DNA from: Isoetes taiwanensis
Lineage: Eukaryota > Streptophyta > Lycopodiopsida > Isoetales > Isoetaceae
Direction of reading: 5' to 3'
Assembly (NCBI GenBank): GCA_021234155.1
Contig: JAJEKV010000039.1
Location: 5,562,745-5,626,744, forward strand
DNA length: 64,000 nt
Position 1 is the stretch's first letter, and each line of letters starts with the position of its first letter. Under the pieces are notes generated by a model that made no database searches, was not told where the DNA came from, and saw only the letters and a program-made list of their open reading frames with translations. Positions 37,245 to 47,749 of this stretch are shown here, piece by piece. Both the position numbers and the translations under genes were made by a program.

Positions 37245-38215
37245 TTGATGTGAACTTTCACACATAAGTCATGCAGCTATTTTATTCTTATTAATATTAT
37301 TTACAAAAAAAATTTATCCTTTGTTTGTTCCCTGGCTTGGTCAAATAACTTATGCTTTAAAAATATTATAATGTTTATTATCAAGCTCCTCTTATGCTCC
37401 GATTGTAAGCCTAGAGGTATGATTCATAAATTGTAAGCCTAGAGGACATTAAATTAGTATTCATAATAGCACGACCAAATGTGAACATAATTTTCAACAA
37501 AGACTGACATTGCAGCCGTGTAGCAATTATCTTTCCATGTCAGAAGGGCAGAAGAAAGGTCCATTTGCAACCTGCGATATGATAATCCATGATATCAAAC
37601 GATGTTGATTATAAAAGGGCAATCCTACCAACCAAGTAACAAATTATTGACCTATCTAAATAAAAAATTGTTGAACTACCTCTGTATATAATTTGTACCT
37701 TTGCTAGTGACACCTGACACTCATAAAAGAACAAATATACTTGACGTCCACCTACAAAAAGTGAAAAGAAAAACATTCATTACTAAACGACATAACCTTT
37801 AGTGAATGCTAGAATAAGAGTAAGTGTAATAATTCAAGTAGCATATGGGTCCATGTACCTTGTTGTAGGAAATTCAATGACAATTCCAACGAATGAAGTG
37901 GAGGATGAGAACATATGTGTAAGGTCAGATTGTGGAGGACGTGGAGCCAAGAATCATAGTAGCAGTCGTCTATAGATCTACGTGGAGGCCCCTAGTAGAG
38001 TCAGAATGAGAGTGATGGTTGGGAATTCTGAAATGGGGGCCATTGTAGAGGAGATATTAGGAGATGTGTTTGGTTCGACCAGTATAGTACAACATGTAGA
38101 TATATACCCAAACAAGCGAGTATAGTACAACATGTAGATATATACCCAAACAAGCAGGGCAAAATTAAATTTCTGCAGGGATAAAGTGTGCATATATGAA
38201 CTCTTTGTATTAGAT

Positions 38216-39090
38216 AACCACCCAAGGGGAGGAGGTTACCGGCAGTTCACCCACAGGTGACACTGTCCACAAGGGGCGTTAGCACCGAGTGGCAGGGTTG
38301 CTAGTGGGTACTGCCAGGTGACCTCTGACACCAAGGTGGCCACTAGATGTAATTCACCACTTGGTAGAAATTCTGCTACATAGCAAATGAGGTGAAACTA
38401 CCCTCTAGGTTACTTAAAAAAAATAAGTGGTAATTTGTAGGAATTTCCACCAAGTGATGCTTTTGGGGATAAAGTAGTTCAAGGTGTCTATGAGAACAAA
38501 TACATTGGAAATATTTTCAAATTCCAAGTAGTTTATTATGTGGTTATGATGATTATGAAAACCTATTCAAAGTTCGAAACTACTATTGTAGTTATAACTT
38601 CGTTCCAGTCTCATTTAGATCCAATTGGTATAATTTGTAGGGAGGCATGTGGGTGAAGAAACTCATTTCTTGCTTGTCAACTTGACCTAACCAGGGATAA
38701 TGAGCAATTTTGAACATGACCAGAGATAAGGAGTAGTTTTGATTGAACATGACTAGAGATAAGGAGCAGTTTTGAGCAGTAAGTCAGAAGGAATGATTGG
38801 GATTAGGCTTTGCAGTTAAGGGCAACCCTGGATGGAGGGCAAAGTTAAAGAGGTGAGGGGATTGGGGTTAAAAATTATAATATTAGGTTTATATTTTTAT
38901 GTATTAGAAGAAGAAGAAGCAAATTGGATTGGGATCCTTAAAGGCGATAAAAATTCAAAAGTGTAGACACGTTAATTTATTATTGTCAAAAGAGAACATT
39001 AACCATGTGCCTCATGCTGCGACATCTTCTTGGGGGAGGAAATTATTTAAGTAAATAAATAGTAAACATTAAAATAAGGGCTTTTTGGGC
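38216..39090. other. Intergenic stretch with no gene seen
   Basis: This begins right after duplication copy 2. A short tandem motif 'cagagataaggagtagtttt'-like recurs about three times at 38,690-38,780. Nothing else was recognised. Confidence 0.4.
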
Positions 39091-39428
39091 TAAAAATAGG
39101 CCCAATCAGTGTGTATCAAGATAAGGAAGGGGCGCATTCCGGCAATGAAGCGGAGGCTGATCGGATAAGTCCAAACTGGCTTGCTTGCTATTTTAAGTGG
39201 CACCTCGTTGATTCGAATATTGGCCTTGGTCGCCTGTTCATTTCAATTTGCAAACATGGATCCCATCATTCAAATTTCTCCCACAATCTTGCTTACTGGA
39301 TAATGCCGGCTTGGATCTTTGCCCACAACCCAGAAGCATCTCCTGCAGTGTTTCGCGTCTGATTCTCTGTAACAGAAACAGATTCTCAACTTCCTGGCAA
39401 TAGCTCCGTTTTGTTGAAGAAATCCCAG
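39091..39428 (+). promoter_or_regulatory. Probable promoter and first non-coding exon of the F-box/kelch gene
   Basis: AGGCCCAATC at 39,099-39,108 combines a site II-like GGCCCA and a CCAAT motif, common in plant promoters. The segment ending 'aaatcccag|gtataaag' (39,428/39,429) has a good splice donor, with a matching acceptor 'ctgcttgcag' at 39,791. The exact transcription start is not visible. Confidence 0.4.
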
Positions 39429-40147
39429 GTATAAAGTGCGGATTTCGCTATATTTCCTTCCTTTTATTGTTGCATCCTTTATTTGCTTGGATCTGTTCGA
39501 TTCATCGCCGGATCCAAAGGACTTTTGTTGTGTTCTTGGTTATCTCTTATTTGACATAGAAGGGGCCAAAATGTGTTTGGGTGGTTGGTTTTGGGTAGGT
39601 AAAGTATTTTCTTCTCACAGATAATACTAGTTTAATTTCCAATAAGAACAGGGCGCTGGGCCTCTTGGCCTCTTGGCCTCCTGTGGGTGCGCTTTTAATT
39701 CCCACAATGCATCTAACCATATAATTTCTGTGTTTGTTTTGATTGATCTGGCACGACATATTTTCATAGCTCAGTTTTGGTCTGCTTGCAGAAAGAATAG
39801 AATGGAAGGGAATGGACATCTGAAATTGAAGGAATATTGTGCGACTTTGGAGCAACTGGCTATCCAGCACTCCTCTCTAGAGGCCCTGCCCACGAAGTGT
39901 TTTGTTCATAGTAGTAAACGTTCTTGGTCTTTTTCGACCATTCACGTCAACAATGGTTCGTGGTTCTCCTAGCAATTACAGTAAACAGATCTTCAAGATC
40001 CTGTTTTGAAGGTCTATCATTTTCCAACAATCAAGGTAGAACCGATCTATTTGTTTTACTCTTTCCATGAACATCAAAGTAATAACTCTTCTGCCTGAAT
40101 AGGTCCACCAAATTGTTTAGAGTTTGAGTTGAATATTCACTTAGAGA
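39429..40147 (+). other. Probable 5' UTR introns and exons of the F-box/kelch gene
   Basis: The proposed structure is intron 39,429-39,791, then an untranslated exon, then a small intron 40,036-40,102 (tcaag|gtagaa ... gaatag|gtcc), then the final leader segment to the start codon at 40,148. Related plant genes often have 5' UTR introns. This is inferred from splice-site motifs only. Confidence 0.4.
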
Positions 40148-41272
40148 ATGGGAGGCATGCCTTATTACCTAGAGGGCCCTATCATCCCAGGTCTTCCAGA
40201 TGATGTTGCCATGCTTTGCCTTGCCCTTGTTCCCCGTGAGGAATTTCCAACTATGGGGCTTGTGTCTAAACTGTGGAGAAAAGTAATCCAGAGTAAAGAC
40301 TTCCACCAGACAAGAATTGAGGCAGGGAAACTTGAGGAACAGCTTTACGTGCTCACGGTATCTGAAGATGTCCAGAATACCAGATGGCGTGCATATATTC
40401 CTTCAAAGGGCAGATGGGGTAGTCTTCCTCCTATGCCTGGAGGACCTAAGAACAACTTCAGCTATGCTGTGATTGATCAGCAGCTCTTTGTTATCGGAGG
40501 ATTGTGCATGAAAGCAAACAAGGCTGTTGTTTCATCTGAGGTGTATAAATATGATTCTGCTTTGAACTGGTATGTTGCTATGTCAGTTTATGTTATGGGT
40601 TGTTTCACAGGTCTTGAGGTTTTCAAGAGTTCTGATCATTTGTTTTTTTTTCTTAGGTGGACTAAAGTGGCAAGCATGCATACTCCAAGGTCAGATTTTG
40701 CTTGTGCAGTTCTTGGAGGTCTTGTGTATGTTGTTGGGGGGCAAGGGGCAAATGAGTGCCTTGCTAGTGTCGAAATGTATGATCCTGAGAGGGATAGATG
40801 GACTGAGTTGTTGCCGCTGAAAAGGCCTAGATGGGGGGCATTTGCATGTGCTCTTGGGGGGAAGTTGCACATCCTTGGCGGTCGTTCTAGTTTGATCATA
40901 GGCAATCATCGCCAGATAGATGTCTATGATCCTAAAGCTAAGAAATGGGAACAAATAAGGAGTGGTTGTAACATGGTTGTAACTCATACTGTGTTGCAGG
41001 ATTTTCTATACTGTGTTGAGTGGAAAGACGAACGCAAGCTTGTGGTATTCAATCAGGCTGATAATGTGTGGAAAAGAATCAGCATGCCCATATTGAGTAG
41101 TGTGAAGCACAATTTCTGCCTGGGAAGCTTAGATGGGAAGTTGTTCTTGTTTCCCACAAAAGACTGTCCAACTCTTGTCTATGATCCTCAAGCCAAGAGT
41201 GGGCAAGAATGGCAGATTTCTCCTATAAGGCCTGCTGGTCTTTGCATCTGTTGTGCATCGATAGCTGCTTGA
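40148..41272 (+). CDS. F-box/kelch-repeat protein (At1g67480-like)
   Basis: This protein probably serves as the substrate receptor of an SCF ubiquitin ligase: the F-box binds SKP1 and the kelch propeller binds the target. The spliced product is 345 residues. The F-box spans about residues 11-56 (IPGLPDDVAMLCLALVPRE ... VSKLWRKVIQS). Kelch blades follow with GG doublets in LFVIGG (113-118), VYVVGG (164-169) and LHILGG (211-216), and with YDPERDRW and YDPKAKKW. The ORF is open without splicing (374 codons), but family alignment shows an 87 bp intron at 40,570-40,656. Splicing joins ALNW to WTKVAS exactly as in relatives. ATG 40,148 fits, because the F-box starts soon after; an in-frame ATG at 40,157 is also possible. 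Nothing is broken, and this is the best supported gene in the window. Confidence 0.93.
   Translation: MGGMPYYLEGPIIPGLPDDVAMLCLALVPREEFPTMGLVSKLWRKVIQSKDFHQTRIEAGKLEEQLYVLTVSEDVQNTRWRAYIPSKGRWGSLPPMPGGPKNNFSYAVIDQQLFVIGGLCMKANKAVVSSEVYKYDSALNWYVAMSVYVMGCFTGLEVFKSSDHLFFFLRWTKVASMHTPRSDFACAVLGGLVYVVGGQGANECLASVEMYDPERDRWTELLPLKRPRWGAFACALGGKLHILGGRSSLIIGNHRQIDVYDPKAKKWEQIRSGCNMVVTHTVLQDFLYCVEWKDERKLVVFNQADNVWKRISMPILSSVKHNFCLGSLDGKLFLFPTKDCPTLVYDPQAKSGQEWQISPIRPAGLCICCASIAA
40570..40656 (+). other. 87 bp in-frame, stop-free intron (exitron-like) in the F-box/kelch gene
   Basis: The donor is ACTG|GTATGT and the acceptor, after a T-rich tract, is TTCTTAG|GTGG. The length is divisible by three and no stop occurs in frame. 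Retention would add 29 residues (YVAMSVYVMGCFTG...) between the first two kelch strands. An internal alternative acceptor 'tttcacag' occurs at 40,610. Confidence 0.85.
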
Positions 41273-42660
41273 CATGGAGTCCATGAGTTCTGCTTGTCTT
41301 TCCTCTATTGTGTGTCATAGCTACCCAGATTTGTAGCAATTTAGTATCTCTTTTGCTAAGGCATTTTATTCCACTTAAACTATCTTTTTCCTTGAGCAGA
41401 TTCCTAGCAGCTTACTATCTCTTTTTCTAAGGCATCCTAGTTAAATTATCCTTTTTTCTAACCCTGGACCTGGTCAGTGGCCTTATCTAAGGGAAATTAT
41501 CGCTTATCTATTCTACGTATCCACTCGTGTTGAGCATGTTAGCATACTTTTCCATGTTGCCTTTTCCTGCATCACTTCCACCTATCTATCAAACCAGTTC
41601 CACAGCATTATGAAGCATCAAGGGTCCATTTAGGACATGACAAAAGCAAGATATTTTGGAGAAGCTAGTGGATATGTTGGTAAAAGCCTCTTTCAAGCAG
41701 CTTAAAAAAGTGGTAAAGGTTTGCTTAAAGCAATGATAATGATCTGTGCAGGTTTACTTTGTCTATCTAACTCTTCCATGTCATAAGAATCTGCACACAA
41801 GGAAATAAACTAATGTGGCATGTTCTACTTTGTCTATTTAACTTTAGAATGCCTTCCATGCCATATGAAAACAATTACAAAAGAAAACTAAAATAACAAC
41901 GGCAGAATCGTACCCATGCAGTTTTCTTTTGTCTCTTGGATTGTTTGACAAAGGATGGAAAGCTAGATTGCTACAAGTTCAAAATGTTGTTTGAATGCAG
42001 TGGGTGTACGGATGTCCCTCTGTTAGAAACAGAGTTTAGATTTATTAAGACAAGATAAAGCATAAAACAACACAAAGTTTAGAATAAGAGAATAAATTCT
42101 GCAGTCCATTGCACGTGGAAGCATATAGGAGGGATGATATTAAAGGTACGGAATAGTAATTTGAAAGGAAATCAAATAAGACAGGACCAAGCTTTAGGAA
42201 AAATATGGAGGCAAAAAAAGCAAACTCTGTGCTATGCACAAGAGAATATCTGTTGAAACAAGGTTCGAGCATGACAAAGCAACACTTAAGCAGAACTGTA
42301 AGACACGAGGAACACGAAGGCAGACCTGTCTATTGAACACGGCCAGAGATTCGAATGCAGTGTTCAAAATATTCTTTCCAAAAAGTATTATATTTTTTTT
42401 TTTCCCATTTTTACTGGGTGCAGTGTATTTGGCCCTCCACCATTTCAGGCCGCCCTTAGCCGCCATTCCTAAGTGCTTGGATTTATTAGGTTCATCACAT
42501 GATTTAATATTTCTAGGTCAAGTTATTCGAAGAAAAATCGGATCTTTCACATGATTAAATATTTGTAGGTCAAGAATTTGTTGAAGAGGAATCGAATCTT
42601 TATCTTTCCCTTGAAGATTAAGAATTGTTTAACCAAATTTGAGGCACCACCTCAAATAAC
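41273..42660. other. Downstream intergenic stretch, no second gene seen
   Basis: The first few hundred bases are probably the 3' UTR and terminator of the F-box gene. Near-repeats 'cagcttactatctcttttt' around 41,340-41,450 are visible. A 106-codon plus frame at 42,234-42,554 crosses a T-rich run and looks non-coding. Confidence 0.4.
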
Positions 42661-42890
42661 AGCAAAGTACAGACTTTCTAGATCAAGGTACACTCTTATC
42701 TACTGCTTGATTTTACAAAACTAAGGGTAGGTTCACACCTATAGGTGAAAATTTAATACCTTAACCCATTGTTAGTAATACCAATGTTAATAAGAGCAAA
42801 GTACAGACTTTTTAGATCAAGGTACATTCTTGTTTATCTACTTGCTTGATTTTTTCAAACTAGGGTTAGGTTCACACCTACCTTTATGCT
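42661..42890. repeat. ~136 bp direct duplication
   Basis: 'agcaaagtacagacttt' followed by 'tagatcaaggtaca' and 'aggttcacaccta' occurs at 42,661 and again near 42,797, with several small differences. Confidence 0.8.
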
Positions 42891-43750
42891 ACCGGGAATT
42901 TTAGCTTTTAAAAACTATCTTACAGTTCATATCAATACATTTCACACCAACCGTTATGTGAAAAAATCAACGCAACATATGATAAAATGAATTCACGTGT
43001 ACAAAATGTTAAGTACGAATACACACCAACAATTATCTTAGTAGGTTTATACAAAAGTTGTAATGTTAGTGGGTGAAAAGTAGAAAAAATTAACTTCCTC
43101 AGGGAGGGGTGATATTTGCAGTATTAACCATATATTTTTTACATGATGGAACCATGTGTGAACCACAAATTTAACGGAACTAATTTGTTAAAAGTTAGCC
43201 TCCCTTAAACACCCCAGGAATTTTATAACGGAGAAGGTCCGAATCCAATTAACTTATATTTTTTAACTTGATTGAATTTAATTATCTAGTGTGAAACCCT
43301 AAAAGTGAAATCTTACTAAATTGCTCAGTTTGGCCCATTTAGGTACTGCTAGATTGTTATGTGGTGTAGTGTTATTGGAAATAGTTCTATGACTTACCAC
43401 TAAAGCCATGTACCATTTCGTTGGTGGTTCCTAATGCCATATCCCACTTTCACAAGATTTGTAATTATGTTTTAAAACATTATTTGATTAGCGAATCTTT
43501 GAAGGTCTACAATAATGTCGTATAATAGTTGTTTTGCAATTAATGTGTTGGAGGACAACATGCGTATAGATGCTTAGATCCAACTATTACTCGTCTTGTG
43601 GATGAAAGCTCATTATTTATTACTTTTGAAAGCAACGAATTAAGTGCTATATTTTATCCCGTGGGAACATCAGCATAGGAAGCTAGTATTAAATATAAAT
43701 TCCCTTAACATCATTCCCTTCTTTTTCTATCACAACATATATAAAGCAGT
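42891..43750. other. AT-rich stretch with no gene seen
   Basis: Only short frames and scattered AT-rich runs are present. No element ends, RNA gene or coding evidence were found. Confidence 0.4.
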
Positions 43751-43984
43751 CTTAATTTTTGTTTGACGTAATATTTCTACGATAAGAAAAAATACGAGAA
43801 TGAGACATGGAAGGGCTATACCTCTTTATGTCATAAATGGCACTCTAAAATGGCAAAGAACCTGCTTCTTAATTTTTGTTTGAGGTAATATTTCTGCGAT
43901 GAGAAATAGTATGAGAATGACACATGGAAGGGCTAGACCTTTTTATGTCATAAATGGCACTCTAAAATGGCAAAGAACCTGCTG
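43751..43984. repeat. 117 bp tandem duplication
   Basis: 'cttaatttttgtttga' starts two adjacent units at 43,751 and 43,868. Both end with 'ctctaaaatggcaaagaacc'. The units differ at around ten positions. Confidence 0.9.
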
Positions 43985-44745
43985 TGATTTTTTGGGGCTT
44001 GATTTTATGCCGACTGTGGAATTGGATTTTGTGGAAATATCTGATCCATGCTTGTCTGGGCAATCGGATCGAACTCAACAAAAACTAGAATTGCTATCAA
44101 CTCCATTTGTTCCATATGATGTTACTCGCCATTAACACTAGGGCAAAGATCCCCATCAATATTTTCTCTTGGGTGTATCACTCCAGGGACATTCTTTACG
44201 GCCTCCATCTAATAATACTATGACAAGCACAAGTACCCCTTCTACTCTGATGGCCCCTTCGGCTCCTAGATCTCTACGACGAGCTTTTCGTTCCCCCATT
44301 TGTTTACTCCCACAATAGGACTATACGAGAAATGCATTTGTCAGTCTGAAGTTGTATCTTGAAGAAATAGGTACCAAGCTCAATCCTCAATATGCTTATT
44401 ACTATGTGTTTCACAATCTCAATGTCGGAATCGGTTTCCAAGCTCTGCTTCTATCAGTTCCATTCACTTTCCTTGCTGGTCCACATATATCAGCCTAGAA
44501 TATGTAGATTCTGCTTCAGTAAATTTCAAACTAAACTCTAGCGACTTGCATAGTAACTAGAAATCTACCTTGCCCCAATTCGTTAATTCTCTACATTGTT
44601 GGAAACATGTAAAGTGGTTACACCTTCCCACCAATGTCAAGGTAAGTAGGTCTTCGTTCCTTATCTTTCTTGGATCATTCTCATCAAGAATGAAAAGTGG
44701 CTGCCACAAAACCTGTAGAATCCAGTAACCTCTCACCTTGACATT
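43985..44745. other. Stretch with no gene seen
   Basis: A 78-codon frame (43,899-44,135) crosses the tandem duplication and continues with LLSTPFVPYDVTRH before its stop. It has no recognised homology and is not supported as a gene. Confidence 0.35.
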
Positions 44746-44858
44746 GTGGAACAAGAAGGGGTCGGGCATTTTTGCCAGCCCCCTGACCTGAAGAATCCGG
44801 TCGCGCCTTTCTTAAGGTCAGGGGGCTGGCAAGAATGCCCTCCCCCTTCCTGTTCCAC
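44746..44858. ncRNA. Long hairpin, miRNA-precursor-like (candidate)
   Basis: A 44-nt left arm (44,746-44,789, starting GTGGAACAAGAAGGGG) pairs with the right arm 44,815-44,858 (ending TTCCTGTTCCAC). About 40 of 44 positions are complementary, and two of the mismatches become G:U pairs on one strand. The loop is about 25 nt. Size and shape fit a plant miRNA precursor or a small MITE. No known mature miRNA sequence was recognised. Confidence 0.45.
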
Positions 44859-45098
44859 GTCACATCTACGTTCATTGCTCATCTTATAACATTCATAGAC
44901 AGACTTCACAAAACTTGCATCCTGAGAAACCTAGGGACATCCATATTTTCAATGTAGTCAAACCTGTGTTCCAATGAAATAATATAAAGGCATAAGGATG
45001 AAATAATATGGGGAGGTCACACTTCAAGAGCTTTAAAGAACACCATTCTATGGTCTACTTCAATATAGGGAACAATTCCTATGAAGCAATTTGATGTT

Positions 45099-45648
45099 CA
45101 TTAGGGATTTTTTGAGATCATAAAAGGGCCTTCTATTTAATGCTGACTAAGCTATATGAACTACCAATCAGAAAACAGAACTGGTAATCCAGTCAGCAAA
45201 ACAGTTATAACTAACTCACTGGATCACATTTTCTAGCATAAGTGTTGATAGAAAAGTCCAAATGAGCTCTTGTTTGGTGCAATAGATAGATCTCATTGAG
45301 ATCTTTCCAACCTTAGGTGGTTTGCATATCTTTTAGCCCCGTAGGATAGTAAAAAATGGTAAAAACTATATTTTTTGGAGTTTTGACAATCATAAGTGGT
45401 TAAAATATGTGCAAAGCACCTAAGGTTGGAAAGATCTCAACGAGATCTATCTATTGCACTAAACGAGAGCTCATTTGGACTTTTCTATCAATAGTTATGC
45501 TAGAAAATGTGATCCATTGAGTTAGTTATAACAGTTTTGCTGACTGGACCCGTCAGGCTCTGATTTCTGATTGGTAGTTCATTTATCTTCATTTGGCTTA
45601 GTTGGCATGTTTTGAAGGCCCTTTTTTAATCTAAAAAAAACCCTAATG
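45099..45648. mobile_element. 550 bp foldback element (MITE-like)
   Basis: Nearly the whole element is an inverted repeat with arms of about 240 bp and a short centre near 45,350-45,390. The left arm begins CATTAGGGATTTTTT and the right arm ends AACCCTAATG. Inner matches include 'gatcacattttctagcat' against its complement near 45,495-45,512, and 'ttccaaccttaggtg' against 'cacctaaggttggaa'. No clear target duplication or transposase was found; it may also be a source of hairpin small RNA. Confidence 0.8.
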
Positions 45649-46239
45649 ATAGTAGATGTCTCATATAATATATCTCAAGTGGGAAATTAATTCAAATCCT
45701 TGTCCTCCTCAAAAGTGCACAGGTCCCTCCTCTTGCATATAGTTTATGCAATCTTTCCAGCTTGTGTTTCATAGAGAACCATTAATTCAACATACCCAAG
45801 TTGTTAACATACGCTCGTGCCATTGACAAATTTTTAGAAGATACTTAGGTTGATATTAAATATTGGACTGACCGATTGACTTTTTACACCATATTTTATT
45901 TAGTCATGTTCAGTTGTAGTTTGGAGGTCAACTTTTATATTATTATTCTAGCTTATAATGTTTAATAGTTGTCTAAGTTATTAGTCAAGTTAAGCTGGGA
46001 CAAATTCGAATGTCCATTTGTATATATATGTTAGCCCCAACCAACCCAATCATATTCCCCCCAACCAACCTGATTGGGGTGAATTTCTTGTAAGATATAA
46101 GACACTAAATATCCAAGATTGGTATTCACACGATATATCTAAAGGCCATGAACGTCTACTTCGGAACATTAAGAACTAATAATCACACCCTTTGCCACTG
46201 CATTTGCCACTGTCAATTTTACAATGATTAGATGATGCA

Positions 46240-46902
46240 TGTCAAGATGGGATGCCTTGGTCATATGCACAAGAGCATGAAATTGCATCTTGGACATGAC
46301 CATTGTTTGGATCTCCCTTGCTTCCTCGGGGAGGGCTTAGACTAGTACATTGTGACCCCTGCGCCTCAATTGTTTTTGTAAGCTGCACCCCGTGATCTCG
46401 GTGTAGGGGCATCTGCTCTGCTAACTGCCTCCACTGGACGAAGTCATCCTCTCGGATGTACTCGTTATCGTCGTCATTGGAGAGTACGGGTACTTTGCCC
46501 TTTTCTGCTGGCAAAATCTCATTGTCCTCGTATTGATCCATGAGTATAGCCAACGCAAAGTGCACTTCAAAGTACTACTGACCCTCATGCATCAGGACGG
46601 GCGGATTCTTACCCCATCTGAGCTTCCCCGTGAGAATGTTAGACGCATGAGAGTCGCCTCCCAACATCTCTCTCACGATGGCCCTCTCTAAATAGAGTTG
46701 GGAGTGGATCCCCTATGGTGATACAGAAGAGTACCATCTCCTGAGTATAGAACTCAAGGAAAGCTGCATAATCAGGGTGAGCCTGCATGTTAATGATAAG
46801 ATCCACCTTTTGGAGCAAAAAGTGCTAAAGGAGGTCGAATGGGACTTGAGAATCCCAATGTTCTCCATTTTGATACCATTGGAGGAAGTTAGGGATCTCC
46901 AT
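46240..46902 (-). pseudogene. Decayed ORF of unknown family
   Basis: From ATG at 46,902 the minus strand reads MEIPNFLQWYQNGEHWDSQV, then after a stop DLIINMQAHPDYAAFLEFY. A further frame change leads to FALAILMDQYEDNEILPAEK and DDFVQWRQLAEQMP (to 46,242). The amino acid pattern looks like real former coding sequence with at least two breaks. No family was recognised. It may be a transposon gene or a host pseudogene. Confidence 0.4.
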
Positions 46903-46975
46903 TGCAGAGGCGAATTGAGGAGGAGGAGCGAAAAGCAAGAAGAGTAAGAAGAAAGTGAAACCCTAAACACTATTG

Positions 46976-47475
46976 AGAATAGAATAGAATAGTTTTTTTT
47001 TAACGTCCACGGAGACCAATAGGTCATGGGACCCATACAATGGGCTAGTACAAGCATTACTACTAGGATTAAAAAACCCCTGCCTCGAAAGGTTTTCAAG
47101 GGAAAAACCTTTGCAGTAATGATGATACTAGACAAGCGGAGCTAACGACTACTGAGGGCTCAGTAATTGCAGACGTTTATCTAGAACCTCAAGTATGTAT
47201 AATGCCAAGTCATGCACAGATGGTGCTCTGAGAAGTTGTGGGAGCGTAGAATGGAATGCTAAGGTCAAAAAATGATTCCGGACTATCTCAAAAGCAGGGC
47301 AACTCAGAAGAGTATGGCTTTCATCTTCAATAATAACGGCAACAGTACATAGTCTCGCTTCTCGGCGGCAATTGCGGCCACTCCCATCTACTGTCTCAAT
47401 CAAGCTTTGTGGGACCGAAATAATTGATGCAATAGCTACAAGCTTGTTCCTGGACAATGAAGCAAGCAAATAAAC
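46976..47475 (-). mobile_element. LINE-C, strongly 5'-truncated copy of the same LINE family
   Basis: A short AGAAT tail (46,976-46,992) and T run are followed on the plus strand by 'aacgtccacggagaccaat' and the 3' UTR motif 'cctcgaaaggttttcaaggg', as in LINE-A and LINE-B. The minus frame 47,469-47,149 keeps the C-terminal reverse transcriptase region with IIEDESHTLLSCPAFEIV. It is the best preserved C-terminus of the family here. Confidence 0.8.
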
Positions 47476-47749
47476 TTTATTATAAACTTTTTATGTTGAC
47501 GCCAGCGTCAGTCATTAATTAAATAAATACTTTATATTCACAGAAGAAATTAGGCAGTGAAAATTTCTTATATTTCTATACAAAATTTGTACAAGAAAAT
47601 GCTTGACCAACAAGCTAATTATGGTCTCCCCGAATCCTTCCCCGGATCATGATGGTGTCCTCTTCAAAGAATGTAAAGTGGTGGGGCGGGGACCTATCCG
47701 GGTGTTGTAAAGTGTCACATGTCCGATAGGCTTTGCCTTAATTGTGGCG

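Larger units (their letters stand above)
22763..38215. repeat. Large direct duplication, copy 2
   Basis: This is the second copy of the block at 1-14,937 in the same orientation, with starts offset by about 22.76 kb. Copy 2 is about 0.5 kb longer because of many small indels, including a poly-T run of 39 against 8. It reads more coherently than copy 1: the LINE-B reverse transcriptase frame is open here and broken in copy 1. The left edge may extend to about 22,560, immediately after the TRIM, because the matching part of copy 1 falls outside the window. Confidence 0.92.
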
